A stretch of 64,000 bases of DNA from an uncultured Lachnospiraceae bacterium. GTDB lineage: Bacteria > Bacillota > Clostridia > Lachnospirales > Lachnospiraceae. Each line of letters opens with the position of its first letter. Position 1 is the stretch's first letter. Both the position numbers and the translations under genes were made by a program. The DNA lies in NCBI GenBank assembly GCA_910584845.1, contig CAJUDH010000006.1, positions 50,820 to 114,819 on the forward strand, written 5' to 3'. The notes beneath the pieces were generated by a model. The model worked only from the letters and a program-made list of their open reading frames with translations, made no database searches and had not been told where the DNA came from. This document shows, piece after piece, positions 44,027-55,503 of this stretch.

Positions 44027-44560
44027 ATGATACGAAAGGCAGCGGAGTTTGCTACGAAGGCGCATGAGGGGGCACTGCGGAAAGGGGGCAAGCTTCCCTA
44101 TATTTATCATCCGATGGAGGTGGCCCAGCTGGTGGCGTTGATGACAGAGGATGAAGAAGTAATTGCTGCGGCATATCTGCACGACGTGCTGGAGGATACG
44201 AAGGTGACGGCCCAGGAGCTGGGGCATGTGTTCGGAAGCCGGATCCTGGCCCTGGTGCAGGCGGAAACAGAGGACAAGTCCCTGACTTGGCAGGAAAGGA
44301 AGGCACATACCATATATCATCTGAAACATGCGCCCCAAGAGGTGAAGATTTTAACCTTGGCGGATAAGCTTAGCAATATGAGGGCTACGGCCAGAGATTA
44401 CCTGTACATGGGCGACCAGGTTTGGGAAAGGTTTAACGAAAAAAGGAAATCTTGCCACCAATGGTACGCCAAAGGGATTATGGAGAGCTTATGGGATATG
44501 GAGGGGTACCCAGAATACCAGGAATATAAAAAACTGTATAAATTTATTTTTGGGGCTTGA
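44027..44560 (+). CDS. HD-domain phosphohydrolase, RelA/SpoT hydrolase-like
   Basis: Encodes 177 residues. It corresponds to the hydrolase half of RelA/SpoT: KAHEGALRKGGKLPYIYHPMEV at the N-terminus (H in YHP), the HD pair in AAYLHDVLEDTKV near 57, and LADKLSNMRATARDY near 110. It lacks the synthetase and the C-terminal regulatory domains, like small alarmone hydrolases (Mesh1/SAH). Activity towards (p)ppGpp is therefore plausible but unproven. ATG 44027 follows AGAGGG by 7 bases; an ATG at 43985 lacks an RBS. Confidence 0.82.
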   Translation: MIRKAAEFATKAHEGALRKGGKLPYIYHPMEVAQLVALMTEDEEVIAAAYLHDVLEDTKVTAQELGHVFGSRILALVQAETEDKSLTWQERKAHTIYHLKHAPQEVKILTLADKLSNMRATARDYLYMGDQVWERFNEKRKSCHQWYAKGIMESLWDMEGYPEYQEYKKLYKFIFGA

Positions 44561-44578
44561 AATTTCAAGCCTCTTTTT
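44554..44578 (+). terminator. Rho-independent terminator after HD gene
   Basis: GGCTTGAAATTTCAAGCC forms a perfect 7-8-bp stem overlapping the stop codon, followed by TCTTTTT. Confidence 0.75.
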
Positions 44579-44764
44579 ATATAATATCCAAGACTGCCTT
44601 GCTAAATCTTGGCAAGGTTCTATCGGCCGGCCGGTACCATGGAAACGGGTGGGCTTATCCCCCGGCGGTTCTGTGGATTTGACGGATTTCTGGCTATTTT
44701 CCCGGAAAAATTGATGATTGCCATTTATTGTTGCGTTTTGCTTTCCGTGAAGGGGGGTATTTGT

Positions 44765-44938
44765 TTGTTAAATAAGAAAAAAAGGCGGCGGGCAGTGGAG
44801 GCCTTGCCGGCACTTATTTGGGTTGGGGTCATTTTATTCCAAATGCTGGTCCTGGCTAAACTAAAGGTGCAGGAAACGGGCTGGGACAGGGGGCCGGCAG
44901 CGTCCCTGGCCCAGGAGGTATGGCAGCCGTTGCCATAG
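44765..44938 (+). CDS. Possible small membrane protein with TTG start
   Basis: A TTG codon with AGGGGGG seven bases upstream opens a 57-residue frame. It has a very basic start (LNKKKRRRAVE), one hydrophobic helix (ALPALIWVGVILFQMLVLAKL) and a short polar tail. The frame is also open upstream to 44609, but that part looks like random GC-rich translation. No family is recognised. The gap 44561-44980 contains nothing else apart from the preceding terminator. Confidence 0.35.
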   Translation: MLNKKKRRRAVEALPALIWVGVILFQMLVLAKLKVQETGWDRGPAASLAQEVWQPLP

Positions 44939-44980
44939 GGGCTTTTTGTTTTTTGGTTTTTTTGCGGGTGTGGTTTGTGC

Positions 44981-47590
<2,610 letters not shown>

Positions 47591-47647
47591 GCTGCGGCTC
47601 CTCTTCTCCAAATGAGGTGTTGATTAATTATAACCATAATATGAGAA

Positions 47648-47684
47648 ATGCCCCCATGCCATGACACCAATGGCATAGGGGCAT
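47648..47684 (-). terminator. Hairpin between trpS and P-ATPase gene
   Basis: ATGCCCCCATGCCAT and ATGGCATAGGGGCAT form a 15-bp stem with one mismatch/wobble. On the minus strand it is followed by TTTCTCATATT, a weak U-tract, so termination after trpS may be partial. Confidence 0.5.
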
Positions 47685-47732
47685 ACACAACAGGTGCCCT
47701 CGGGGAAACTGCAGGGGCGGCCTTCCAACCGT

Positions 47733-48737
47733 TTAGCGTACCCTTTCCGGGAAACCGATTTTCTTTTGCACTTTCCGCAAGGTCTTGTTGGACACATATT
47801 GGGCTTTCTGGGCGTTGTTTTTGATAACGCTGTCGATATAATCTTTGTTTTTGCTTAAGTCGGCAAAACGGTCCTGTAAAGGCTTCAGCACGTTTACTAC
47901 CGCTTCGCCGACAGCGGACTTAAAATCGCCGTATCCCCGGCCGTCGAATTCCTTTTCTGTTTCCTCGGGCGTTTTACCGGTACATGCACAATAAATATCA
48001 ATTAAATTGTGGATTCCGGGCTGCTCCCCGCAATAGCGGACACAGGCTTCGGAATCGGTGACTGCCCGTTTGAATTTGCGCATAATGGTGTCGGGGCTAT
48101 CCATAAGGTAAATGCTGGCGTTGGGGTTTTCATCGGATTTGGACATTTTTTTTGCCGGATCCTGCAGGCTCATGATTTTGGCCCCCACCTTGCCAAGGTA
48201 AACTTCCGGGACGGTAAATACGTCGCCATAGATGGCATTGAAGCGTTGGGCAATGTCGCGGGTGATCTCCAGGTGCTGCATCTGGTCAATCCCTACAGGG
48301 ACTACATCGGCCTGGTATAACAAAATATCGGCCGCCATCAATACCGGATAGGTAAATAGGCCGGCGTTGATATTGTCCGCGTGTTTGGCGGCTTTGTCTT
48401 TGAATTGGGTCATCCGGTTGAGTTCGCCCATATAAGTAAAGCAGTTAAGGATCCAAGCCAGCTCTGCATGGCCGCTTACATGGGATTGGTAATAAATGCA
48501 GTTCTTTTCCGGATCCAGGCCGGCGGCGATATAGAGGGTCAGCAAAGTGCGTGCCCTTTTGCGCAATTCGGCGGGATCCTGGCGGATGGTGATCGAATGC
48601 ATGTCCACGACGCCATAAAAAGTCTCGTATTCGTCAGAAATGCTTACCCAATTTTTCAGCGCCCCCAGGTAATTGCCAAGGGTAAGGTTCCCGGTGGCCT
48701 GCATGCCGCTGAATAATATTTTTTTTCCGTCTAACAT
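47733..48737 (-). CDS. trpS: Tryptophanyl-tRNA synthetase
   Basis: Encodes 334 residues, typical of bacterial class Ic TrpRS. The HIGH-equivalent is FSGMQATGNLTLGNYLGA near 9-26, and the KMSKS loop is PAKKMSKSDENP near 195. It charges tRNA-Trp. ATG at plus 48737 follows AAAGGAG by 11 bases; the frame is open to 48776 without an RBS. No T-box structure is recognised in the roughly 110-base leader. Confidence 0.95.
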   Translation of the reverse strand: MLDGKKILFSGMQATGNLTLGNYLGALKNWVSISDEYETFYGVVDMHSITIRQDPAELRKRARTLLTLYIAAGLDPEKNCIYYQSHVSGHAELAWILNCFTYMGELNRMTQFKDKAAKHADNINAGLFTYPVLMAADILLYQADVVPVGIDQMQHLEITRDIAQRFNAIYGDVFTVPEVYLGKVGAKIMSLQDPAKKMSKSDENPNASIYLMDSPDTIMRKFKRAVTDSEACVRYCGEQPGIHNLIDIYCACTGKTPEETEKEFDGRGYGDFKSAVGEAVVNVLKPLQDRFADLSKNKDYIDSVIKNNAQKAQYVSNKTLRKVQKKIGFPERVR

Positions 48738-48845
48738 AATTGTCCGTTCTCCTTTTCCAATAAACTGAACAGGCAAAAATCCTGTAGCCGAAACGGGTTT
48801 GCCGGATTTCTGCCTGTGGCCATGATGGCGTCAAGTCGTTATTTC

Positions 48846-48874
48846 AGTTTATCACTGCTGTGGGGAATTGTCAA
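48846..48874 (-). promoter_or_regulatory. SigA-type promoter for trpS
   Basis: Minus strand TTGACA (plus 48869-48874), 17-bp spacer, TAAACT (plus 48846-48851). Confidence 0.7.
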
Positions 48875-48896
48875 TTAGCGGACGCCAGGGCGTATT

Positions 48897-48931
48897 TTAA
48901 AAAAATACGGTTCCGCTTTCCGGCGGAACCG
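48897..48931 (-). terminator. Terminator of CitMHS transporter gene
   Basis: CGGTTCCGC/GCGGAACCG forms a 9-bp stem with a 6-base loop. On the minus strand it is followed by TATTTTTTT; a T-run on the plus side is also present. Confidence 0.8.
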
Positions 48932-48937
48932 CGTTTT

Positions 48938-50275
48938 TTAAAAGGTAAGTACTCCAAGGGCCAGGCCGGCGGCCAGGCATAAGATGCTTACGCCCCAAAT
49001 CCAGAAGAAGGAACTTTTAATGTGGTCTTTGATTTCCACACCTGCCAGCCCCACACCCAGGAAAGTAGCCGGCACCACCGGGCTGATAAAGGTGGCGCAG
49101 TTGCGGCAGACTACCATGGTAATCGCCGTGTGGGCAGGGTCTACGCCGAATTGGTTCCCTACGCCGATCAGTACCGGAAGCAGGCCGTAGAAATAAGAAT
49201 CGGTACAGAAAAGCAAGGTCAGGGGTACGGACATTACACCGATGATCAACGGCAGGAAACGGCCCATGGACGGCGGGATAAAGGAGGCCAGGACAGTAGC
49301 CATATGGTTCATGATTTCACTGTCCTCCAGCACGCCCAGGAAAACTCCGGCGGCCAGGATGGTGGAAGCCATCGTTAAGGCCGGGCCGGAATGGGACTTG
49401 ATAATTTTCCCTTGCAGTTTTGCCCCGGGGTAATTTACCAGTAGCGCCACCACACAGCCAATCATAAAAGTATAATAGGATGGCACGTCTAAAAATACCA
49501 GGGCAACGATGATGGTTAAGGTCCAGATTACATTGAAGGCAAACAATTTGGGGCGGGCCAGGCCGTTTGAGGCTGTTGCCTCTTCCAGCCCTTCTGGCCG
49601 TTCACCGTTTTTGGCATCAAGGGCCTCCCCTTCGCCTGCGCCACGCTTTTTCTCTACCATACCCCAGAAAACCGCAGTAAACAAAGCGATAGCAATCCCT
49701 ACAACCTGCATGGGGAGGAGCCTCATCCACAGTTGGTTGGCATCCATCTCCAGGACAGAGGCGGAACGCATGGTGGGGCCGCCCCAGGGAAGCAGGTTCA
49801 TGACGCCCATGGCGGTGACGCAGATCAACAGCAGGGTAGTGGGGCGCATGTTTAACCTTTTATAGACAGGGAGCATAGCCGGAATGGTAATCAGGAAGGT
49901 GGAGGCGCCTCCGCCGTCCAAATGCCCGATCATGGCGATGATACAAGTCATTAATGCGACGCCGGTCACGTTGTTGCCTACTTTTTTCATCAAAGCGTTG
50001 ATAATCCGGTCAAACATGCCTACATCGGACATAATACCGAAAAACAAAACAGAGAAAATAAACAATGAAGCGGTGGAGTGGACGCCTTTGACCCCGGCTG
50101 CGATAAAGCCCCCCATTTCCTCCACGGAAAAAGTCCCGGTTACGATCAGGATAAAAGCGGTAACTGTGGATACCCCGATAAAGGCAATGGCCGGCACAGT
50201 TACATTGCGCAACAGTAAAACGATGATCAAAATGATCGTGGCAAACCCCAAAAATGCTAACATCATTTCATTCAT
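48938..50275 (-). CDS. CitMHS family citrate-metal:H+ symporter
   Basis: Encodes 445 residues with about 12 transmembrane segments. It matches the CitM/CitH group (citrate complexed with Mg2+ or Ca2+): FSVLFFGIMSDVGMFD near 73, IAMIGHLDGGGASTFLITIP near 112, MGVMNLLPWGGPTMRSASVL near 154, and CTDSYFYGLLPVL near 360 with NCATFISPVVPATFLGVGLA near 393. A charged loop (KKRGAGEGEALDAKNG) divides the halves. RBS AGGAGG. Control by the adjacent kinase/regulator pair is suggested by the repeats at 50334-50383. Confidence 0.9.
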   Translation of the reverse strand: MNEMMLAFLGFATIILIIVLLLRNVTVPAIAFIGVSTVTAFILIVTGTFSVEEMGGFIAAGVKGVHSTASLFIFSVLFFGIMSDVGMFDRIINALMKKVGNNVTGVALMTCIIAMIGHLDGGGASTFLITIPAMLPVYKRLNMRPTTLLLICVTAMGVMNLLPWGGPTMRSASVLEMDANQLWMRLLPMQVVGIAIALFTAVFWGMVEKKRGAGEGEALDAKNGERPEGLEEATASNGLARPKLFAFNVIWTLTIIVALVFLDVPSYYTFMIGCVVALLVNYPGAKLQGKIIKSHSGPALTMASTILAAGVFLGVLEDSEIMNHMATVLASFIPPSMGRFLPLIIGVMSVPLTLLFCTDSYFYGLLPVLIGVGNQFGVDPAHTAITMVVCRNCATFISPVVPATFLGVGLAGVEIKDHIKSSFFWIWGVSILCLAAGLALGVLTF

Positions 50276-50319
50276 GGCTGCATCCTCCTCTTAACGTTTG
50301 AAAAATTTAACTTGAGAAG

Positions 50320-50325
50320 AGTATA
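50320..50325 (-). promoter_or_regulatory. Likely -10 box of CitMHS gene
   Basis: Minus strand TATACT, 45 bases before the start codon, without a recognisable -35 hexamer. The nearest TAAGGG repeat lies about 9 bases upstream, as expected for an activator-dependent promoter. Confidence 0.5.
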
Positions 50326-50333
50326 CTTGCCGG

Positions 50334-50383
50334 CCCTTACAGCAGCCATGGCCTACCCTTAATTTTTATTTAGCTTTCCCTTA
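50334..50383 (-). repeat. Three direct repeats at 22-bp spacing, candidate regulator sites
   Basis: On the minus strand TAAGGG occurs three times, at plus positions 50378-50383, 50356-50361 and 50334-50339, start-to-start distance exactly 22 bp each. The outer two share the longer CTGTAAGGG. Two-helical-turn phasing next to a -10 box is typical of OmpR-type response-regulator binding. Confidence 0.6.
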
Positions 50384-50428
50384 CAGATTGTTAAGGCAAT
50401 TTCACAATCCCGTCTTTACAGCCTGCCT

Positions 50429-52684
50429 TCAAAGGAACGGCTTTAAGGCCTCTAAGATGGAGGATAGGGAAACCGGCTTGTCGATATAGGCGTTAAAAAT
50501 CCCCCGTTGCCTGGCTTCCACCAGTTCCCGGGCCACACGGTCTGCCATGATAATTTTAATAAGGTCCGGATATTGCCCTTGAATGGACATGTAAAAATCT
50601 ATGGCGCTGTGCCCGGATATCTCCTGTTCGGATATGGCCGCGTCAAAAGGCCGGCTTCCCTCCTGGCTTGCTAAGGCCTTAAGCGCCTCCTGGAAATCCA
50701 TATGGCAATGGAGCTCTATGGGCAGCTTTGCCCCGTCTTTTTCCAGCAGCCGCAGCACTTTCGGGTTGTCGTCCACGATAAGCAGTTTCCATAGGTTTTC
50801 CCGGCTTGGGGCGGATTTTTTAAAATGGCGGCCTTCCTGCCCATCCGGGCCGGCCGTACCGGGTATCCTGCCATCCGCCCCGTAAGGGCTTTGTTCGTTT
50901 ACCGGCAGGTAAACGCAAAATGTGCTGCCTTTTTCCGGTTCGCTTTCCACATAAACCCCTCCTTTATGGGAGCTGATGATCTGTTCCACCAGGGCCAGGC
51001 CAAGCCCGGTCCCTTTCCCTCCTTTTTTTGTGGTAAAAAAAGGGTCGAAAATCTGGTTAAGGGTTTCCTGGCCCATGCCACAGCCGTTGTCCTGGATGTC
51101 AATGCAAACGTAATGGTTCCAGCTGCCCGGCACAACGGACAGGTTAAACCGGGCCGTGCTTGCCCGCCCTATGGCAGGGGCCGGCTGAAGCCGGTTGAGT
51201 TCTTCCCTGGCCACAACAGATGCCTTGACCAAGATCCTCCCTTCGCCCTGGCCGATGGCATGGATGGCATTGACACATATATTGAGGATTGACTGGTATA
51301 TTTGGGTTTCATTGCACAAAATATGTTTGTGTTCCAGACAGATCTGTTCTTCGAGGCGGATGTTGGGCGGGCATATGGAGCGGACCATTTTCAAAGCCCG
51401 CGTCAGCGCCCTGGCGGCATCGGTGTTTTTATATGCGGTTTCCATATTTTTCCGGCTAAGGGAAGAGATCTGCTGGATCATTTCTTTCGCTTTTTCAGCA
51501 GCTTCACAGATTTCCAGGGCATGGCCATAAAGCTCGGAGCTTTCCGGCAATTCTAACATCAACAGCTCTGCGTAACCCATGATAGGGGTCAACATGTTAT
51601 TAAATTCATGGGCGATGCCACCCGTCATGGTCCCCATGATCTGCAGGCGCTGCTGATGGGCGATGTTTTCTTCGCTGCGGTGCATTTCTTCCAGCAAACG
51701 GTTTAGCTCGGTCAGATAGGCGATCTGTTCCATGTCTTTTTGCTTTTGCATCATCATGCGCACCATATATGCCGCCATAAGGATAATGGCGAGGGAAAAG
51801 GCCAGGAACAAAAGGATAAATTTAAACACACCTTCTGCTATGGGGACATAGATTTCATTATAATCCATAACAGCACTAAGGATAAGGAAATCTTCGCCAA
51901 TGGGTACCGGAACATAAGCGCTGACTTTGCGCACCCGGGGATTGCCGGATTCCAGCCACCAATAAGAATAATATTCCTCCACCCCGGTCTGGCCCTGCAT
52001 CTGGTTGGAGATCATGGCTTTTAAGCTTTCTAAATCCAGATTGGGATACATGCCCATGCGCCCCTGGATGATTTCAATGCCCCATTGGGCTTTCTCTGGA
52101 TGCATCAGGATAATCCCTTTGCTGTCCTTTAATACCATATAGCCGTTGGAGCCCACCCGCAGTTCCTGGATTAAGGTTTCATAATACCGCTCCAGGTCAA
52201 TCATGAGGAAAATGGCGCCGCCGCCGGGGGTATCCATTTGCAGGGCCAGGTACATTTCCCCGTTTTCCAGGCTGGCCAGAAGCAGGCTTGTGCGGCTGTC
52301 GATTTGATTGGCAGAATAAATATTTTGGATACGGAAACCCTTGGTGCTTTCCAGGATGTCCCCGTGGCTATCTGCAAGGACTACGTCATAGACAAATTGG
52401 CTATGGGAATCCACATATTTTTTCAGTTCGCCCTGGCCTGCATGGACTGGGCTTAGCCCGTCCAAATCGGCCACATATTCTTGGATAAATACCCCCATGC
52501 TTCTGCCCAGGCTTTGCACGGTCAGCAACAGGTGGTGCTTTTGGGCCTGGATGAGGGAGTCCCGGTACCCTGTCCAGATTTTGGCGCCTATGGCTGTTGA
52601 GGCGGTTAAAACAATAAACAGTATGGCGGCGAAAACCGATGCCGTATTCCTTTTTTTCTTTTTTGGATCATGGGAGGGGGCCAT
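50429..52684 (-). CDS. Sensor histidine kinase with dCache domain and pseudo-receiver
   Basis: Encodes 751 residues. A transmembrane helix (16-35), an extracytoplasmic Cache-type sensor (about 40-280, with VGSNGYMVLKDSKGIILMHP near 178), and a second helix (287-309) precede the kinase core: H-box GIAHEFNNMLTPIMGY with His359, N-box NICVNAIHAI near 468, G1 DNGCGMG near 532, F-box DPFFTTK and G2 GKGTGLGLA near 557. A C-terminal receiver fold (632-751) has the acidic pair VDD (638-639) and Lys736, but Glu686 stands where the phospho-acceptor Asp belongs. It is divergent from the response regulator and adjacent to the citrate carrier, so it likely senses a carboxylate. Confidence 0.9.
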   Translation of the reverse strand: MAPSHDPKKKKRNTASVFAAILFIVLTASTAIGAKIWTGYRDSLIQAQKHHLLLTVQSLGRSMGVFIQEYVADLDGLSPVHAGQGELKKYVDSHSQFVYDVVLADSHGDILESTKGFRIQNIYSANQIDSRTSLLLASLENGEMYLALQMDTPGGGAIFLMIDLERYYETLIQELRVGSNGYMVLKDSKGIILMHPEKAQWGIEIIQGRMGMYPNLDLESLKAMISNQMQGQTGVEEYYSYWWLESGNPRVRKVSAYVPVPIGEDFLILSAVMDYNEIYVPIAEGVFKFILLFLAFSLAIILMAAYMVRMMMQKQKDMEQIAYLTELNRLLEEMHRSEENIAHQQRLQIMGTMTGGIAHEFNNMLTPIMGYAELLMLELPESSELYGHALEICEAAEKAKEMIQQISSLSRKNMETAYKNTDAARALTRALKMVRSICPPNIRLEEQICLEHKHILCNETQIYQSILNICVNAIHAIGQGEGRILVKASVVAREELNRLQPAPAIGRASTARFNLSVVPGSWNHYVCIDIQDNGCGMGQETLNQIFDPFFTTKKGGKGTGLGLALVEQIISSHKGGVYVESEPEKGSTFCVYLPVNEQSPYGADGRIPGTAGPDGQEGRHFKKSAPSRENLWKLLIVDDNPKVLRLLEKDGAKLPIELHCHMDFQEALKALASQEGSRPFDAAISEQEISGHSAIDFYMSIQGQYPDLIKIIMADRVARELVEARQRGIFNAYIDKPVSLSSILEALKPFL

Positions 52685-52777
52685 AGGGGGATTTTCCTTT
52701 CTCTACTTATACGGACGGTACCAGCCTTGGCAAATCAAAGCCTGCGGACGCTAAAGGGCGTGGGCCAATAATGGCTA

Positions 52778-52807
52778 TTGACTTAGAGATTGCCTTAATA
52801 TTATAAT
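52778..52807 (+). promoter_or_regulatory. SigA-type promoter for response regulator
   Basis: TTGACT (52778-52783), 18-bp spacer, TATAAT (52802-52807), 51 bases before the start. Confidence 0.7.
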
Positions 52808-52858
52808 AGTTAAAAATAAAGCGGCAGCTGATTTTTCATATGCCTGTGGAGGGGTGCC

Positions 52859-53545
52859 ATGGCAGATAAAATATTAATTGTGGATGACGACCCGGCAATT
52901 TGCAAATTGCTGGAAAAAGTTATGCAAAGCAACGAGATGGAAACTATGGTGGCGGACAGCGGCGCCGCCGCTTTGAGGCTGTTGGACAAAGGCGCCTATG
53001 ACCTGATCCTTTTGGATGTAATGTTGGGGGACATGGAAGGCTTTGAGGTAATCAAACGCCTGCGGGCGCGGGGGGTTAAGACGCCTGTCATGATCGTCAG
53101 TGGGCGGAGCGAAGATTATGATTCCCTTTACGGGCTGTCTGTGGGCGCAGATGATTATATCACCAAGCCTTTCCGCCCGGTGGTGTTGGGGGCGAAGGTA
53201 AAGGCGCTGATCCGCCGCAACCGGGATATGGTCCTGGAAAAACCAGAAGTGTTAAAATGTGGGCCTTTTTCTTATGACTATTCTTCCATGCGGTTTTACA
53301 AAGGGGAAGTAGAGCTGGCGTTATCCACCCGGGAGGCGGCCCTTATGCTTTTATTCCTGCTACATCCCGGGCAGGTCTACACCAAGGATATGATATACGA
53401 ACAGGTGTGGGGAACCGGCGTGGCCGTAGACGACAATGCCATTATGGTTTATATTAACCGTTTAAGGGGCAAGGTAGAGGACGACCGGCAAAAGCCGGCC
53501 CATATCCTTACCGTCCGTGGCCTGGGGTACCGTTTTGTACCTTGA
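52859..53545 (+). CDS. OmpR/PhoB family response regulator
   Basis: Encodes 228 residues. The receiver domain has the acidic pair DDD near residues 9-11, the phospho-acceptor in LILLDVMLGDMEG (Asp near 53), Ser/Thr in VSG and Lys in ITKPFRP near 103. The C-terminal winged helix (about 132-228) ends with the typical VWGTGVAVDDNAIMVYINRL and VRGLGYRF. RBS GGAGGGG. It is divergent from the histidine kinase and most likely receives phosphate from it. The TAAGGG repeats before the CitMHS gene are the best candidate target. Confidence 0.92.
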   Translation: MADKILIVDDDPAICKLLEKVMQSNEMETMVADSGAAALRLLDKGAYDLILLDVMLGDMEGFEVIKRLRARGVKTPVMIVSGRSEDYDSLYGLSVGADDYITKPFRPVVLGAKVKALIRRNRDMVLEKPEVLKCGPFSYDYSSMRFYKGEVELALSTREAALMLLFLLHPGQVYTKDMIYEQVWGTGVAVDDNAIMVYINRLRGKVEDDRQKPAHILTVRGLGYRFVP

Positions 53546-53568
53546 AAGCCAGTGGCCGGCACCTTTGG

Positions 53569-54402
53569 CTACATAAGCCCCAAACGCAAAAATTCATGGT
53601 AAATGCCATCGTGGTCCACACTTTCGCAGATATTGTCAGCCATGTCTTTAAGCTCCTGGCAGGCGTTCCCCATGGCGACGCTGGTTCCGGCGGCTTTCAT
53701 CATCTCATAATCGTTCATACTGTCGCCGAACGCGATGGAATCCTGCCGGGTAGCGCCATAATGATGGCATACAATATCCATACCGTGGCCTTTGCCCAGG
53801 TCTTTGCGGATGATCTCCCCGTTGTAGCAGGAAGATGAGGTGAAGAACGGGTGGACCACAAAATGGAAGCGGTCGCCTAAGCGGGCCTTTGCCTGGCTTA
53901 TGGCTTCCAGGGTAGCGCTGGAAAAGCAGATTTTGTAAGCGCCTTTGCGGGGATATTCGTCATAGGGGCGGATATCCAGGCCGGATTCCAATTCTTTTTG
54001 CATGCGGACCAGTTCGGAATTGGAGGGGTCCGGCGTTGTATTGCGCAGCAGGCTTTGCATCTGTGTGTCCATGTAAATGCCGTCCGCCGTTTCAATGCGG
54101 CAGAAAATTTCATTGGAGTGGAAGGCCTGGAGGCATTCCTGTATGGTTTCTTCCGGAAGGGGGCAGTCAAACAGTACCTGTCCGTCTATTTCTACATGGG
54201 AGCCGGCGCTGGCGATAATGCCGTCAAAACCTACTTCCAGAATGTCCTGGCCGATGATAGGCATGTTCCTTCCGGTACACAAAAATACTTTATGCCCGTT
54301 GGACCGGGCGGCCCGTATGGCTTTTTTCACGGAAGGGGAAGGGGATGAGAACCTTGCGGTTAAAGTCCCGTCAATATCTAAAAAAATCAGTTTTCTTTTC
54401 AT
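53569..54402 (-). CDS. Cof-type HAD-IIB phosphatase
   Basis: Encodes 277 residues. Motif I is LIFLDIDGTLTARF near 5, motif II VFLCTGRNM near 40, motif III Lys in the ARLGDRFHF/RKDLGKGHG region near 195-210, and motif IV FGDSMNDYEMMKAAGTSVAMGNA (split, near 225). The C2B cap lies between. Cof phosphatases act on sugar phosphates, FMN or PLP-type substrates; specificity is not deducible. ATG at plus 54402 has GGAGG five bases upstream; further in-frame starts exist up to 54462. Confidence 0.88.
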   Translation of the reverse strand: MKRKLIFLDIDGTLTARFSSPSPSVKKAIRAARSNGHKVFLCTGRNMPIIGQDILEVGFDGIIASAGSHVEIDGQVLFDCPLPEETIQECLQAFHSNEIFCRIETADGIYMDTQMQSLLRNTTPDPSNSELVRMQKELESGLDIRPYDEYPRKGAYKICFSSATLEAISQAKARLGDRFHFVVHPFFTSSSCYNGEIIRKDLGKGHGMDIVCHHYGATRQDSIAFGDSMNDYEMMKAAGTSVAMGNACQELKDMADNICESVDHDGIYHEFLRLGLM

Positions 54403-54510
54403 GGGTTCCTCCATATCAGTGTATGTCCCACGGGTTTGCATGCCCCGTTTTACCAGGTACAAACCGGTAGGAGCGGAATGTTTTTTATGCTCTCCTGGAT
54501 CCTGTTTCCG

Positions 54511-55326
54511 TTATGATTGGGAAGCTGTGTTTTTTATTGCTTTTTTCACGTCTTTTTTTAACTGTTTCCAGGCATCTTCGTGGTCTACAAAATATTTGGG
54601 GCAATCTTTGCCATTGATGTCATAGTGCCGGATCAGGCTGTCGGGGGACAGTTCCAGCTCCTGGCACAGCCAGGCAGACAGCTTTACCAGGGAGCTGTAA
54701 GTTGCCGGGTTGAATTGGCCGGTTTCATCCGGGTGGCATACTTCGATGGAAACCGTGTCAAAATTGCGGGGCGCGTTGGCATAGGCCACCTCGTTAAGGG
54801 GGATACATTGGAGGATTTCCCCTTCCAGCCCCACGATGAAATGGCTGCTGCGGGATTCGCCGGGTTCCTGGGGGTTTTGGTCAGCCAGGCCGTCAAAGTA
54901 GCCGCGGTTATTTTTGGCCGAGGTATTTGGATTGGCCAAATAGTGGATTACAATGTTGTTTACTTGCTTGAGGGTCACGTCAGGCCTGGAAAAAATGTTT
55001 TTCCGGATAAAATCCTGCTCCACCCAGGCCGGGGCCTGGATTGCCTTAAGGTCTACTTCGTAGGTTTTTTCTTTGCCCCAGTGCCAGTAGCCCCACCCTG
55101 CCCCCGTTAAAATCCCCAGGGCCAGGGCCAGAAAAAGGGCCGCGGCCTGACGCATAAGGGGGGCCAGCCATGGGCGGTGTTTTTTCCCGCTTTCTGCCAC
55201 ATGCCTGCTTTTGGGGCGGGAAGGCAAAGGCGGTTTAAGAGGGGATGAGCCGGGGCGGGGCTGGATTTGCCGGATTTTGTCATAATCTTTTTGGAAGATG
55301 TCATCTTTGGGTGGCTTGGTTTTCAT
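54511..55326 (-). CDS. Membrane-anchored N-acetylmuramoyl-L-alanine amidase
   Basis: Encodes 271 residues. A basic, Pro-rich cytoplasmic segment (1-55) leads to one transmembrane helix (about 60-82). The outer part is an Amidase_2 (PGRP-like) domain: zinc ligands in NNIVIHYLAN near 123, then SSHFIVGLEGEILQCIPLNEVAYA (in two parts, 159-180), VSIEVCHPD near 193 and the C-terminal IRHYDINGKDCPKYF near 232 with His and Cys. It cleaves the bond between muramic acid and the stem peptide. An SBP-type wall-binding domain is absent. RBS AAGGAG. Confidence 0.88.
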   Translation of the reverse strand: MKTKPPKDDIFQKDYDKIRQIQPRPGSSPLKPPLPSRPKSRHVAESGKKHRPWLAPLMRQAAALFLALALGILTGAGWGYWHWGKEKTYEVDLKAIQAPAWVEQDFIRKNIFSRPDVTLKQVNNIVIHYLANPNTSAKNNRGYFDGLADQNPQEPGESRSSHFIVGLEGEILQCIPLNEVAYANAPRNFDTVSIEVCHPDETGQFNPATYSSLVKLSAWLCQELELSPDSLIRHYDINGKDCPKYFVDHEDAWKQLKKDVKKAIKNTASQS

Positions 55327-55503
55327 TATGTACTCCTTATTTTTGTATAGGGTAAGTATAAAAAACGGGCTTTTGACTTCAACATCATAACATTAACTGT
55401 AAGAAAAAACAATCCTTATCTTGTGGGGATGCGGCATAAAGCCAACCGCAAAAGCAGATGTAAAAGAGATTAGGGGAGTGTGCTTTCAGGAAAGGCAGGG
55501 AGT

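Noticed and set aside
48738..48846. Possible T-box leader before trpS
   Set aside because: The leader is only about 110 bases and no antiterminator or T-box core motif was seen.
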